Source of the DNA: Symbiodinium natans
Lineage: Eukaryota > Sar > Dinophyceae > Suessiales > Symbiodiniaceae
NCBI GenBank assembly: GCA_905221605.1
Contig: CAJNDS010002809.1
Location: 126,001 to 190,000, forward strand
Reading direction: 5' to 3'
DNA: 64,000 nt
The translations under genes and the position numbers were made by a program. This document shows positions 1 to 11,163 of this stretch, piece by piece; positions within the stretch are counted from its first letter, which is position 1; every line of letters begins with the position of its first letter. Below the pieces are notes generated by a model. It worked only from the letters and a program-made list of their open reading frames with translations. It was not told the origin of the DNA and did not search any database.

Positions 1-1150
1 CATAATTCGTCCTCTTATCTGGTGTCCTTGGAACCTATTCGCAAAAACCCCTATTCCTAGGGCCGCTACGAGGGTGGTATAAGCAGACATCGTGCCTGGA
101 ACCCTAGACCACTCAGCCCCCGGGGAAGGTTATGGGGTTATGGGGGGGGGGGGGGGCTTAGGGTTTTGTTTTGGGGCATTGGGGTTCAAAGGTTCAGGGG
201 TTTAGGGGGGTTTTGGGGGTTTTAGGGGCTTTACGGGGGCTTAGGGGAGTTTAGGGGGTTTAGGGGTGGTGAAGGGAGGGCCTTCACTCACCTTTCTTTT
301 GGAGGGGGGCCAGGTTGCCTTGCGGACCCCAAGATGCAACTGAAAGGGCACTTTGTTTGTTCCTAGGTTCCTGTCGGGATGCGGAGACTTAGCCTCTTGC
401 CGAAAGAGGGTTGTTCAGGCTCCGAGAGCTGAGGTGGCAAACATACACTCCTACACCCTACACCCTAAACCCTAAACCCTAAACCCTAAACCCTAAACCC
501 TAAACCCTAAACCCTAAACCCCAACCTAGAAAGTCATCCCTGGTTGCTCTTAGCCGACTCGATAGTTTGGGGCGAGTTCAACGGAGCAGGGTTTAGGGTT
601 TAGGGCTTCGCGTTTAGGCTAAATGAAACGGTTAAGGGTACGTAAGAATCACTGCAAGCTGGCACCTATACGGCTGAAGACCCGCTGTACTGTGTCCTTT
701 TTTGTTAGCCTCTTTGTCTCTCTTTCCCCAACCCCTACACCCCTAAAGCTCGAAAACCCCTACAAAAAAGTCAAAGCTCTAGAGTCCTGGACCCCCCCAA
801 AATTCTGAATCAACCTTTGGAAGTTGGAACCTACTGGTTCTTAGTAGGGAATGAGGGAGTGAGGTACCCTTATGTAACTCCCTAAAGGGTATACCTAGCA
901 CATATATATATATATGTCTCTATCTATCTACATCTATCTATATATATATATATGTATGTATATATGATTTGTATTCGTCTATGTCTATGTATATGTATAT
1001 GCATATGTATATGCATATGCATATGTATATGTATATGCATATGTATATGTATATGTATCTGTATATTGGGGATATGTAAGGTAGCGATTTCCCCCGTTCT
1101 GTACTCAGAACCAGTAGGAAGCAGCACCGTTTCGACATAAAGCAAGGCAG
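1..1150. other. Upstream stretch, no confident exon
   Basis: The stretch holds degenerate TTTAGGG-like DNA (120-280), a clean CCCTAAA array (about 457-517), and a TA/TATG microsatellite (900-1065). The 280-440 block has some coding-like complexity, but I could not fix a frame. The upstream exons of the SMP/C2 gene should lie here or before the window. The segment 850-895 resembles one end of inverted-repeat family F8. Confidence 0.5.
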
Positions 1151-1220
1151 AAGTTGGTAACTGCCCTGGGCGACGTCATCGCGAGCCAGACAGTTCTGCC
1201 CAATCGCTTTTGCGCGACTG
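1151..1220 (+). CDS. Exon: end of SMP lipid-transfer domain
   Basis: It reads KLVTALGDVIASQTVLPNRF. The I-A-x-x-x-V-L-P-N-R run is the typical last helix of E-Syt/tricalbin SMP domains. Acceptor GGCAG at 1150; donor GTCTCC at 1221. Confidence 0.65.
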
Positions 1221-1819
1221 GGTCTCCTTTAACCATTTTAGGGTTGTTCGGGTTTAGGGTTTCGGGTTTAGGGTTTAGGGTGTATGGTTTACCCTTGTAT
1301 ACCCTTATAAACCCTTAGCTCCTGAATCGCCTCGATCCCTTGAATCCCCTAAAGCTCCCACAGACCTCAAAAACCTTAGAATCCGAGAGGTTTGTGGAGG
1401 CCCCCAGAGCCTAAACCCTAAACCCTATAAACCCTTAACCCTAAACCCTAAACCCTAACTAAACCCCCCCTCCCGAAGTCCGCTGTGACCCCGCCTGACT
1501 GAGACTTGCCTCAAATCAGCTAGAAGTTTAGGGCTTTGGGGTTTAGGGTTTGGGGTTTAGGGCTTAGGGGTTTAAGGTTTAGGGGTTTAAGGTTTAGGGT
1601 TTAGGGTTTTAGGGTTTAGGGCTTGGGGGAAGCCCGAGATTCCCATCGCCGACGCCATCAGCGAAGTCGACCTGCGGACACCAACTCCCCAGGGCGTCGT
1701 GCGGCTGGTGGTGGTGGAGCCTTGGTTTAGGGTTTAGGGTTTAGGGTTTAGGGTTTAGGGTTTAGGGTTTAGGGTTTAGGGTTTAGGGTTTAGGGTTTAG
1801 GGTGGGGTGTGTGCGTGTG

Positions 1820-1887
<68 letters not shown>

Positions 1888-4800
1888 CAGAGAGAGAGTG
1901 CATCCATGAGTGCGAAAATGAACAGTCAGCTGATGTGTTCACACCCCAGTCGGTGCAGTCTATCTCAAGAGCCCTAGTCGTAAACTCAAAGCCAAAAGTT
2001 TCAAACCTGCCAGGGCACCTCAGGTGGCTCCGCGCATGTTGCTGTAGGTACATTCAGCTGAGGCCTCCCCTAACTTTAGATCCTTACCCAAAGTGTTTGC
2101 GGACCTAGACCAAAACCTCTGAGCCTTGACTGAACCCTAGAAACCCCAAACTCCAGTAAAACAACCTCCCTAACCCTAAAACCCTGAACCCCGAACTCTG
2201 AACCCTGAACCCTAGACGCCAGATGAAACCCTGAGCCCTGAAACCCTACGGAGGAGGCTAGGGGGCTTCCAGATCCGGGGCGCTCCCACTGGTGCCTTGG
2301 CTCTGAGAGGGGCGTGGGGTTTGGTGGTAAGCGGGGGGATTCGGAGGAGGGGGAGAGGGTTAGGGTTTCGGGTTTGAGGGTTTGAGGGTTAAGGGCTTGA
2401 GGTTAAGGCTTTTGGAGGGTTTGGGGTTTTGGGGCTGTGGATTTGTTTTGGGTTTGGTGGCTACTCGGGGGTTTGGGCATTAGGGCTTGGCTAACAGAGC
2501 GGAAGTTAGGTTTTGGGGCTCATGACTTTTGGGCTTGGGGTTGGGGTTTAGGGAGTTGGTTCAAGGTTTGCTAGCTTAGGGTTGTGCGGGTTTGGGTTGT
2601 TTTTTGGGTGCTGGGTGAAGCCCTGCTCTCTCTCTCTGCAAGGCCTGCACCCTAAACCCTGAACGCTAACCCTAAACCCTAAACCCTAAACCCTAAACCC
2701 TAAACTCTGGACCCTCGCCTTCAGGCACAATGTGCTGCGGCCCTTTCTTGGCTCCCGTGGCGTTCCCGAGGGCCCCGACGTCCATCCCTTTGTGGAGGCC
2801 AGGGTCAACGAGGGCATATGCCTTAAATTGGGTCCAGGGTTTAGGGTTTAGGTTTAGGGTCTATAGGGTTTGGGGTTTAGGGTTTAGGGTTGCAATTGGG
2901 GGGGGGGGGGGGGGGGGGGGGGGGTAGGGTTTGAACTTGTATGTGAAAAGAAGGCTATGCACGGTGCGTCGTTCGGAGGTGGAACGGAGGGGACGAGGGG
3001 GGGGAAACCAAATATGCGCTTGTGTATATGTACATACACATATATACATATAGGTGTGCAGTGTAAAACTACACTCTGTTGTCATGGGCTGTGCTATTAA
3101 AGCCACGTCAAAACTAACCAGGGCTTTTTTTATGTCAGATTTCAGATGTTGTTCCTGAACTGTATGTCATGTATAGCATAACGAAAAATCGGCGACCTTC
3201 TTGTTGTGTGGCACGAAAGCAAATGTTTGATGGACCTTTTAGGTCTCACATGATACAAAATATCGTGAAGCCTTCTTATATAACCATTACATCTAAAAAT
3301 GAAGATAAAGAATCTCATGCAATGTATCAAATTCGTGAATAGTGAACATAATGAAGATAATGGAAAATATGAACACTAGGGCCATAAGGATACATTGCAT
3401 TACAAAATGTAGTAACTATACTGAACATAGTGAACCTAATATCGTGAACATATTGTCATATGTTGCAGTAATTGGGGTATCTATCTTAGATATACGAAGT
3501 GTATGATTTGTACCAGTTATTCAGTTATATCGTTTATACAATTCGATTCTTTCTATTCGTGATATTAGCTCCAGAAATTATGTTAGTTTTATGATTAGGG
3601 TCATAAGGAGAATTTGAACACTGATTATACTGGCTGTATACTGAACAGGATACATTGAGATTGATGCCTTGTATTAACCAAACATCCTAAACGTCCTGAG
3701 CCCTTTATGAAGCAGGGTGTATAGGACTGTTGTTGATGAGTAGTGTATCTAGGGTTCCTTCTCATTGCTTGTGAGTGTATATATATATATATATACATTC
3801 AGAAATATTGGGTGTCCTTGTGCGAATACTGGTAATGACAGACCCCAAACCCTCAACCCTAAACACCACTTCCCGGGATGGTCCCCGTTCTACTAGCAGT
3901 CCTTAATGGGCATTATACTAGCGGGTGCTATCATCCCTATTAAGGACGGTTAGTATATAAGGGGGCATCCCTAACTCCTATTTCCTTAAACCCTAAACCC
4001 TAATCCCTAAGCCCCAACATCCCGAGTCTTGTGACGCTCGGTCGGGGAGGTGGCCATTGGCGCGCAAGTTCAGCGGACGCTGGGTGGAGGGTGTAGGGTT
4101 TAGGGTTTAGGGTTTAGGGTTCTGGGCTCAGGGTTTAGGGTTTTGTGTTCAGGGGTTGGGCAACCTCCCTAAGAGATTTAGAGCTTTAGGGTTCTAGTGA
4201 CCCACATAAACCCTCAAGCTCAGATCCGAAACCTTGAGTTGCAGAATGGGTCCTTAGAAAGGTCCCGCTTCTGGCGAGCTTAGGGTTTAGGGTTTAGGGT
4301 TTAGAGTTTAGGGTTTAGGGTTTAGAGTTTAGGGTTTAGGGGTTTAGGGTTTAGGCTGCAGGCTGCTTGGGGAGGGTTCTTAGTGCATCTTTGTGAGCAG
4401 TTGGGGCGGGCTTTGGGCAATGATTGCTGCCTTTGTTGGCACGTTGTTGTTTGTTTGTTTTTTTTTTTTTTTTCCATGGGGTCCGGTTGAGGGGCTACGT
4501 CTTGCCCCAAACCCTCATGCCTTAAAACCCTAAACCCCTAAAAAAGCCCTAGACTCCCCAAGCCCCTGAGGCGATCATAGGTTGGGGGTTTAGGGTTTAG
4601 GGTTTAGGGTTTAGGGTTTAGGGTTTAGGGTTTAGGGTTTAGGGTTTAGGGTTTAGGGTTGGGATGTTCCTCCTCCATCGGGATCATAACCTTCAATCCC
4701 TGCACTTCATCCCAAGCCCTTATTAGTATAAGCCTTTTTCGGCCCTATAAAAACCCGATAAACCCCTTTGAAAACCCTAAACCCTAAACCCTAAACCCTA

Positions 4801-7800
4801 AACCCTAAACCCTAAACCCTAAACCCTAAACCCTAAACCCTAACCCCTAAAAACCCTGAGCCCTATAAACCCGAAGCCCAGGACAGAAGTGGTGAATGGA
4901 AGCCGTGGACTTGGATTTAGGGTTTATTTAGGGTTTAGGGTTTAGGGTTTAGGGTTTAGGGTTTAGGGTTTATTTAGGGTTTAGGGTTTAGGGTTCAAGG
5001 GTTCGAGGGTTCGAGGGTTCGAGGGTTCGAGGGTTCGAGGGTTTGCGGCTTTAGGGCTTTAGGGTTTTTGGGTTTCTTGGAGTTTTGGGGGTTTTGGGTT
5101 TTGGGGTTTTAGGATTTTCTGGCTTGAGGGTTTTAGGGTTTAGAGGGTTTGGGGGTTTTTAGGGCATCAGGGTTTCGGGGTTCAAGATTTTAGGGGTTTA
5201 GGCTTCAGGTTGCAAGGGTTTTTAAGGGTTTTACCCTAAACCCTAAACCCTAAACAATAAACCCTAAACCCTAAACCCTAAACCCGAAACCCGAAACCCG
5301 AAACCCTAAACCCTAAACCCTAACCCTGAACCCTAAACCCAGGGGGGCTTGCGGCTGCAGGGTTTTAGGGTTTAGGCTTACTTCCCTAGGTTGCTGGGGA
5401 CCGGGGCGATCTTTGTGGCTCAGGGGCCAAAAGCCCGAAGCCCTAAACCCTAAACCCTAAACCCTAATCCCTGAACCCTGAACCCTGAACCCTAAACCCG
5501 AAACCCTAAACCCTAATCAATATGTAGGAGTTGCAGGCGTATCGAACTGCAGGGGTTTAGTTCCCTACAACCCGGAGTGGGGTTGTTGCATGTTAACGTA
5601 ACAGTCCTTAATTTACTCGGGATTATGGTACCCCCTTGATTTGATAGTCCCGATTTAGGGCTGTTGGTATAAGGGGAACATCCCAACCCAAACTCTTCTC
5701 CTCGCCCGGTCCTCGCCCATCGCAACAATCCCCGCCCCAGCCCGAGTATCCCCAGGAGAGTCCCCGGAGTGCCAAGCCATGAGTTGATGGTTCATAATAC
5801 CTTGAATAGGAACTACAGTGGTATAGGGTATATGACCTGAATTACCTAAACCCTAAACCCTAAACCCTAAACCCTAAACCCTAAACCCTAAACCCCACTT
5901 GTTAGATGTGGTTGTCAGGGGTTGGATACGAGGCCTTTCTCCGAAATGGGAGCACGGCAACTGCTTCGACTTCGTCGTGGATGACATCAAACGCCAGGAC
6001 GTTGGTTTCGGGTTTAGGGTTTAGGGTTTAGGGTTTCGGGTTTGGGGTCCCGTCCCGTCTGTGGTCCTCGTAGACGAGCTGCCCGCATGCTCATGTTTGC
6101 CAGCCGATGGTGCCCTAAACCTTAAACCCTATAAACCCTATAAACCCTATAAACCCTATATACCCTATAAACCCTATGAACCCTATAAACCCTAAACCCT
6201 AAACCTTTTGGCAGGAAGTCGAGTTTGCAGTCCACGACAGCGACACGGGCACCTTCAAATGGAAGCATCTCGTCCACATCAGGTGCATTTTGCACTCGCT
6301 GCGGCCAAAATATAGTCGTAATTGTAGTAGTGAATTGTATGTACCAGATTCTCCGAGCTCAGGCACAATCTCAACCGCAGCCACCAAAGTGAGCAGGACA
6401 ACGACAACACTAAGACTAAGACTTCATCCGCAGGGCACTGGCCAGATTGCTTGGCACTTTTGCTACTGCTCCTGCTCCTACTGCACTACTGCGACTCCTA
6501 CTGCTGCTACGATCAGCAATCCTTGCGCTTATTTGCTACGGCTATGGTCTACCACCACTAGAAGCCCTACCACTGCCGCTACCGCTACACGACCACGCCA
6601 GGGCCACCGTCTTGGGCTGCGGGGGATCCAAACTGGCTGCGCTGCTGGAAGGCCAACGCACAGAGGAGCGGGGCTGGTCTTCATTGCACCAGGACTTGGT
6701 AGCCCAGCGGTACCCTTTGCCCTTTTTTGTTTGGCTACAGGTTCCCTTGTAAAAAATAGCCAACCCCAAAAAAGGGTGCCCTTATTATGATATGGTTACT
6801 GGGCTAGCAAGAGGAAGAGAGCCACCTCTTGAGTTGAGCCTTTCTTGTGTCTTGAAGACATGTCCTGCATATTTTCGGTTTTGGGCGTTCGGGTTCAGGG
6901 GTTTACGGACACCCTTGCCTCAAACCCTAGCCCTGAAGCCGAAAGCTGCCCCCAAAGTGCCCAGAAGCCCTAAACCCTAAACCCTAAACCCTAAACCCTA
7001 AACCCTAAACCCTAAACCCTAAACCCTAAACCCTAAACCCTAAACCCTAAACCCTAAACCCTAAACCCTTGCCAGAACCAGCTGCCGGGCGCCTGGATTC
7101 GGCTGGTCACCGGCCCAGGGAAGCTGATACCGGCAGGGCAGTCACATGGCAGCAGCTTAGAGCTGGTAGTTTAGGGTTTAGGATTTAGGGTTTAGGGTTT
7201 AGGGTTTGGGGTTTAGGGTTTAGGGTTTGGGGTTTAGGGTTTAGGGTTTAGGGTTTGGGGGTTTAGGGTTTGGGGTTTAGGGTTTGGGGTTTGGGGGTTT
7301 AGGGTTTCGGGTTTAGGGTTAGGGCTTAGGGTATGTGGTGAATGTGGATTTCTTCACGTGCAACAAATAGACAGATTTACATGCCTATTTACATATATAT
7401 ATATATACACATATCCAAATACAAACAAATACATATAATTATATATATATATATATAATATACACACATGTGCTCACACATCATGTAGTTTCGGTTTACA
7501 TCGCATCGAATTTTGAAAGGGTTCGTGGGTTCATCCGTCCACCCCACCCGATCCCTACACCTACCCTAAATCCCAAGCCTAGAGCGAACCCACACCCCTA
7601 AACCCTAAACCCTAAACCCTAAACCGTAAACCCTAAACCCCTGCAACACAACCCCCCCAACCAAAGCTGATTCAACATCTCCCTATCCAAACCCCTCAAC
7701 GCCTCCAGCTAGGAAAGGAAATCTCGGAACCGAAGCCCCGGCGACCCCAAAGGCCCAGCAACAAGTAGCCCTAAACCCTAAACCCTAAACCCTAAACCCT

Positions 7801-10800
7801 AAACCCTAAACCCTAAACCCTAAACCCTGCTGACAGGCTCCAGGTGCGAGCCGAGTGGCGGCCGCTCCAACAGGGCCGACACTCGGTTCGGGTTTCGGGT
7901 TTAGGGTTTCGGCTTTCGGGTTTCGGGTTCAGGGTTTGGGGTTTGAGTTTTTAAGGTTTAAGGTTAGCCAGTTTCAGCCCTAAACTCGAAACCCGAAACC
8001 CTAAACCCCAAACCCTTCTAGGGTTTTAGGGCTTCGGAGGCTTTAGGGTTGAAGCTCCGGGGCCCCCAGTGTTTGGGGTCTAGGGTTCAGGGCCCAAGGA
8101 GTTTAGGGAGTTCAGGGGCGGGGTTGAGGGTTAAGGGAGGGTTTGGAGGGTTTGGAGGGTTTGGAGGGTTTAGGGTTTAGGGTTTAGGGTTTAGGGTTTA
8201 GTTCACGGTTCAGGATTTTAGGGTTCTGGGGTTCATGGGCTGTGGGGTTCAGGGCTTCCGGAACTTGGGGTTTTTTAGATTTATTTGAGTGCTTAGGGTT
8301 TAGGGTGTAGGGTTTAGGGTGCAGGCTGTTTTCCCGTTGATGGCGGGGTGGGGGGGTGTGGGGGTTGATCTGCTGACCTTGTTTTGGGGTGGGGGAATCA
8401 TGTCTATTCATTTCTGTAGGGTTTAGGGTTTAGGGTTTAGGGTTTAGGGTTTAGGGTTTAGGGTTTAGGGTTTAGGGTTTAGGGTTTAGGGTTTAGGGTT
8501 TGGTGGGGTGAGAGTAGTGAAGTGTTTTTGTTTGTCAAGCGCTCCGTCTGGCTGCCGAGAGGGTCTTGGTGGGGGGTCGCTCTCGATCTGTTGGGGGCGC
8601 TCTCGGTTCCCTTAGCCCCTGTAAACAAAAGGGGTACCCTTTTTAATTCCTAGGCTTCTCCTGGGTCTAGAATCCGAAGACTCAAGCCAAATTCCAGCAG
8701 ACCTTCGACCAGGAACAGCCGGACCGGTTGATGCGCCAGCCTCCATCTACGTCCAGCCATGTTCAGGCCCAGCCCATTTGCATGCTAGTCTTGGGGCCAA
8801 TCAGCTCAACACAGCATCATTGTGCTCCTCCTTTCCATGACATGTTCAGCCTAAACCCTAATAAACCGGAAACCCTAAACCCATCCTAAACCCTAAACCC
8901 TATACCCTAAAAGTGTTGTGTAAAGTGGCTTGCTGTGAGCGCCCAAGGCCAGCCCCACACACCAACTTTTGCTAGGAAGGCCCTTGTGACATGTCACGTT
9001 TCCCTTTTTGCGCTCAAGAAGGAGCATGTTCAAGGGGTTTAGGGTTTAGGGTTTAGGGTTCAGGGTTTAGGGTTTAGGGTTTAGGGTTTGGGGCTTGGGA
9101 TTCCAAATTATTTAGCCGGCTTAAGGGCCATCCTAGCTTGCGTACCATCGAACTGCCAGGCCTTTGGACAGTTGGCCCAAGTTCTCAGAGCGAGTGGGTG
9201 CTCGTGGCGGATGTCCTCAGCGCGACCGCGCTGCCAGGGGACAGCAACGGGCAAAAGCACCGTGCCACTCAGCTGCTCTTTGTCTAACCCTAAACCCTAA
9301 ACCCTAAAATAGGATCCAGAGTAGGCCCTTATCCCCTTTCTTTAGGGTTTGGGTTCCCAGTTCCCTCATAAGCCCCTTTAAGACAAAAAGGACACCCTGT
9401 GCATTCCTAGGTTACTCCTGGGTCTAGTTGTACGTGCATGGTAGAACATACCCGCAAGCGTTCTTCCCTGTACGGATTCTAGCATTGTTCTGGTTGTTGG
9501 CTGAAGCGCCGGCAGCGATGATGTATTATTGTACACATATACTAATGATGGTAATTTTGATATATATATATATATACTTATGTGAAAACATATATATATA
9601 TATATATAGAGTGAAAAATGATCATGATACAAAGCCCTGAACCCTGAGCTCATCGCGCGAAGCGCTCTGAGTCAGGTCTGCCTGCGCCTGCTGCGGGAGG
9701 GAAACCCTAAACCCTAAACCCTAAACACCAAATTTCTAAACCCTAAACCCAAAACCCTGAAGCTCTGAGTCAGGTCTCCTTGAGCCTGCTGTGGGAGGGT
9801 GCCGACACCGGCCGCCAGAGTTCTACAGGCGAAACGGGGGGGGGGGAAGTGAAGGAATTCGGGCCTCGGGATTTGGTTTAGGGTTTAGGGTTTAGGGTTT
9901 AGGGTCTAGGGTTTAGGGTCTCGAGCCTGAAGCCTTGAATGCCTAAAGCCCTTAACTAAGGCCATAAGGTCCTAAGAACCCTTGGCTCCTGAAACTGTAA
10001 GGCCCTGAGGAACTGGTAGCTGGTTTAGGGTTATTGTTTGGGATTTCGGGTTTAGGGTTTAGGGTTTAGGGTTATTGTTTGGGATTTCGGGTTTAGGGTC
10101 TAGGGTGCAGGGTACTCGGGTTTGATGTCCTCGTTGCTTTCCCGGTTTGGGAGAGCTGACAGTTCGTCAATCTCCCTTGGTGGTAGGCTTCCGATAGAAC
10201 AATGGCACACACACACACACAGATCACACATCAGCTCAGAACTGAGCAAGGTCGTGGCATCTCGTGTTTTGCGACATCTTCAAGGGTTTGGGGTTTAGGG
10301 TTTAGGGGGCCTGAAAATCTCTTTGATTGAAAGCATGGCACCAAGCATCGCGATGAGCGCTCGATAGAGCAAGTCTGGGCCCAACCCTGTAGCCCCTAAA
10401 CCCTACTCAGTTCCTATAAACCCCTTAAACCCTAAACTCTAAACCCTACAACCTATACCCTGCGAAACCCTAAACCCTAAACCCTAAACCCTAAACCCTA
10501 AACCCTAAACTCCTTTTGAACCCCCTAAGCCCCTTGACCGCAAACCCCTACACTCTTTAAAGCCCCCAAGCGCCACAACACAACCTCCTTTACCCTCAAG
10601 TCCTAAACAGCCCCTGCCATAAGATATTGCACTAAACCCCCAAACTCTGGACCCTAAACCCGAAAAACCCTCAACCCTAGCCCTAAACCCTAAACCCTAA
10701 ACACCAATTTCTAAACCCTAAACCCTAAACCCTAAACCCTAAACCCTAAACCCTAAACCCTAAACCCTAAACCCTAAACCCTAAACCCTAAACCCTAAAC

Positions 10801-10917
10801 CCTAAACCCTAAAGGCTTGGCCTTGGCTGAGAGTCCTTTGGCCCTCGGTGGGCAGATGATCGGCAACATGAACCTCCGGCCCGAGATTGGAGAAGTGCTG
10901 CGGAACCATCCCGAAAG
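1151..10917 (+). CDS. Extended-synaptotagmin/tricalbin-like protein (SMP + C2 domains), partial, multi-exon
   Basis: A family of ER-anchored proteins that tether the ER to the plasma membrane and move lipids through an SMP domain, with C2 domains binding membrane, often with calcium. Exon islands read in order: SMP end (1151-1220), SMP-to-C2 linker and first C2 strand (1633-1724), C2 loop (2725-2837), 4027-4090, 4875-4911, the NPxW-like strand (5919-6000), the acidic strand (6215-6282), the C2 end (6602-6694 plus 6812-6830), 7076-7165, 7844-7885, a second C2 start (9189-9261), 9770-9832 and 10813-10917. Order and spacing match the E-Syt family: LPNR motif, DLRTPTPQGVVRL, then PKWEHGNCFDF. The N-terminal membrane hairpin and most of the SMP domain are upstream. 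Introns carry telomeric arrays and introner-like elements. The last two islands are assigned by position only. Confidence 0.72.
1633..1724 (+). CDS. Exon: SMP-C2 linker and first C2 strand
   Basis: It reads PEIPIADAISEVDLRTPTPQ followed by GVVRLVVVEPW. E-Syts have the same order, D-L-x-x-P-x-P-x-G-V-(I/V)-R-(V/L). The exon ends at a donor (G|GTTTAG) that is already the first unit of a TTTAGGG array running to about 1801. Confidence 0.7.
2725..2837 (+). CDS. Exon: C2 domain calcium-loop-1 region
   Basis: Acceptor CTTCAG at 2724. It reads NVLRPFLGSRGVPEGPDVHP then FVEARVNEG, in the position of the G-x-SDPYV segment of a C2 domain. A Pro/Val pair replaces the usual SDPY, so calcium binding by this loop is doubtful. 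Confidence 0.6.
3130..3830. other. AT-rich intronic stretch without telomere repeats
   Basis: About 700 bases of AT-rich unique DNA ending in a short (TA)n tract at 3779-3795. I see no frame with splice sites. Its composition contrasts with the GC-rich exons and G/C-strand arrays around it. Confidence 0.5.
3875..3971. mobile_element. Introner-like inverted-repeat element, family F2
   Basis: The left arm GGGATGGTCCCC with TAGCAGTCCTTAATGGG pairs with the right arm CCCTATTAAGGAC and GGGGG-ATCCC. The inner sequence between the arms is only a few tens of bases. Same family as 30842-30942. Confidence 0.7.
4027..4090 (+). CDS. Exon of the SMP/C2 gene
   Basis: It reads ESCDARSGRWPLARKFSGRW. The donor is GAG|GGTGTAGGG, and a G-strand array follows at once. 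It lies between the two C2 halves, but I cannot align it residue by residue. Confidence 0.45.
4583..4850. repeat. Facing telomeric arrays: TTTAGGG then CCCTAAA
   Basis: A G-strand array (4583-4660) is followed by a C-strand array (4770-4850) about 110 bases later inside one intron. The pair could form a hairpin in RNA or DNA. Confidence 0.85.
5577..5686. mobile_element. Introner-like element, family F2
   Basis: Left arm GTTAACGTAACAGTCC; right arm GGTATAAGGGGAACATCCC. The outer left arm is degenerate. Confidence 0.55.
5789..5850. mobile_element. Family F10 element fragment
   Basis: GGTTCATAATACC with AATAGGAACTACAGTGG and TATAGGGTATA is shared, with changes, with 53104-53205 and, in inverse orientation, with 50871-50995. 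Confidence 0.5.
5919..6000 (+). CDS. Exon: C2 domain, NPxW strand
   Basis: Acceptor TGTCAG at 5918. It reads GWIRGLSPKWEHGNCFDFVV then DDIKRQD. SPKWEHGNCFDF is the C2 NPxWNExFxF strand. With a donor GTTGGT at 6001, joining to the next exon gives RQD-EVEFAVHDSD, a standard C2 continuation. Confidence 0.75.
6215..6282 (+). CDS. Exon: C2 acidic loop-3 strand
   Basis: Acceptor TTGGCAG at 6214, donor AG|GTGCAT. It reads EVEFAVHDSDTGTFKWKHLV. H-D-S-D is the place of the C2 D-x-D calcium ligands. Confidence 0.75.
6602..6830 (+). CDS. Exon: end of first C2 domain, split by an F3 introner
   Basis: It reads GCGGSKLAALLEGQRTEERG then WSSLHQ before the element, and EESHLLS after one 4-base duplication is removed. 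This fits the L-G-x4-L...W-x-x-L end of a C2 domain. Another frame is also open across the junction, so the frame choice rests on the C2 fit. Confidence 0.5.
6695..6811. mobile_element. Introner-like element, family F3, with target-site duplication
   Basis: Starts CTTGGTAGCCCAGCGG and ends TTACTGGGCTAGCAAG (inverted). The flanking 4-base duplication AGGA lies at 6691-6694 and 6812-6815. Internal CCCTTTTTT and AAAAAAGGG arms also pair. Confidence 0.85.
6968..7068. repeat. CCCTAAA array
   Basis: About 14 near-perfect 7-base units immediately upstream of an exon acceptor (TTGCCAG at 7075). Confidence 0.95.
7076..7165 (+). CDS. Exon after first C2 domain
   Basis: It reads NQLPGAWIRLVTGPGKLIPA then GQSHGSSLEL and ends CTG|GTAGTTTAGGG. 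The P-G-A-W-I-x-L stretch resembles the W-x-x-L end of C2 domains in E-Syts. Confidence 0.6.
7171..7335. repeat. Degenerate TTTAGGG/TTTGGGG array
   Basis: Units alternate between TTTAGGG, TTTGGGG and an occasional TTTCGGG. It starts six bases after the exon end. Confidence 0.9.
7844..7885 (+). CDS. Exon: inter-C2 strand VRAEWRPLQQ
   Basis: Acceptor GGCTCCAG at 7843. VRAEWRPLQQGR fits the L-x-V-x-x-x-W-x-P-L strand that closes a C2 domain in tricalbins. Donor TCG|GTTCGG. Confidence 0.6.
8400..8500. repeat. TTTAGGG array
   Basis: About 13 near-perfect units within an intron of the SMP/C2 gene. Confidence 0.95.
8607..8671. mobile_element. Family F4 introner-like fragment
   Basis: It shares the AACAAAAGGGGTACCC, TTTTTAATTCCTAGG and CTCCTGGGTCTAG blocks with the fuller copies at 9308-9426 and 15778-15888. 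Confidence 0.6.
9189..9261 (+). CDS. Exon: start of a second C2 domain
   Basis: Acceptor GTTCTCAG. It reads SEWVLVADVLSATALPGDSN. W-V-L-x-A-x-V-L-S-A-x-x-L-P-x-x-D-x-N-G is the canonical first C2 strand and loop. Donor C|GTGCCA at 9262. Confidence 0.7.
9308..9426. mobile_element. Family F4 introner-like element
   Basis: GGATCCAGAGTAGGCCC at the left; CCTAGGTTACTCCTGGG then TCTAG at the right. The TCTAG end can serve as a 3' splice site, and an open frame starts straight after it. Confidence 0.7.
9545..9610. repeat. TA microsatellites
   Basis: Two (TA)n tracts separated by CTTATGTGAAAACA. Confidence 0.9.
9654..9832 (+). CDS. Exon candidate with a 38-base partial duplication
   Basis: The second copy reads LSQVSLSLLWEGADTGRQSS (9766-9832). 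A related block, GCTCTGAGTCAGGTCT with GCCTGCTGCGGGAGGG, stands at about 9664-9701. The two copies are separated by CCCTAAA units. The later copy has the longer open frame, so it is the likelier exon. Confidence 0.4.
10685..10812. repeat. CCCTAAA array
   Basis: About 17 units ending at a coding island, with one variant (AACACCAATTTCTAAA) near the left end. Confidence 0.95.
10813..10917 (+). CDS. Exon island near the end of the SMP/C2 gene
   Basis: It reads ESPLALGGQMIGNMNLRPEI then GEVLRNHPERRG. A C-strand array lies before it and a G-strand array after it. No domain recognised. Confidence 0.45.
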
Positions 10918-11163
10918 GAGGGGGTTTAGGGTTTAGGGTTTAGGGTTTAGGGTTTAGGGCTTAGGGTTTAGGGTTTAGGGGGAGATTATCAACCCTAATC
11001 CCAAAAAATGTATGGGGTTTAGGGCTTTGGGGTGTAGGGCTTGCGGTTGGGTCAGGAGGTTTGGTGGGTTTGTAGCCCTAAACCCTAAACCCGGCATGTG
11101 CATCAAAAACATATTTAGGATCAAACAAAAGTTAGGATCAAGAATTAGTTCTACTGTTCTTCC

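Noticed and set aside
457-517. Chromosome end (true telomere)
   Set aside because: Arrays are short, face both ways and recur between exons throughout the window, so they are interstitial.
924-1145. Open frames on both strands rich in Ile/His/Tyr/Cys
   Set aside because: They translate a TA/TG microsatellite; same for 26198-26598 and 41820-42020.
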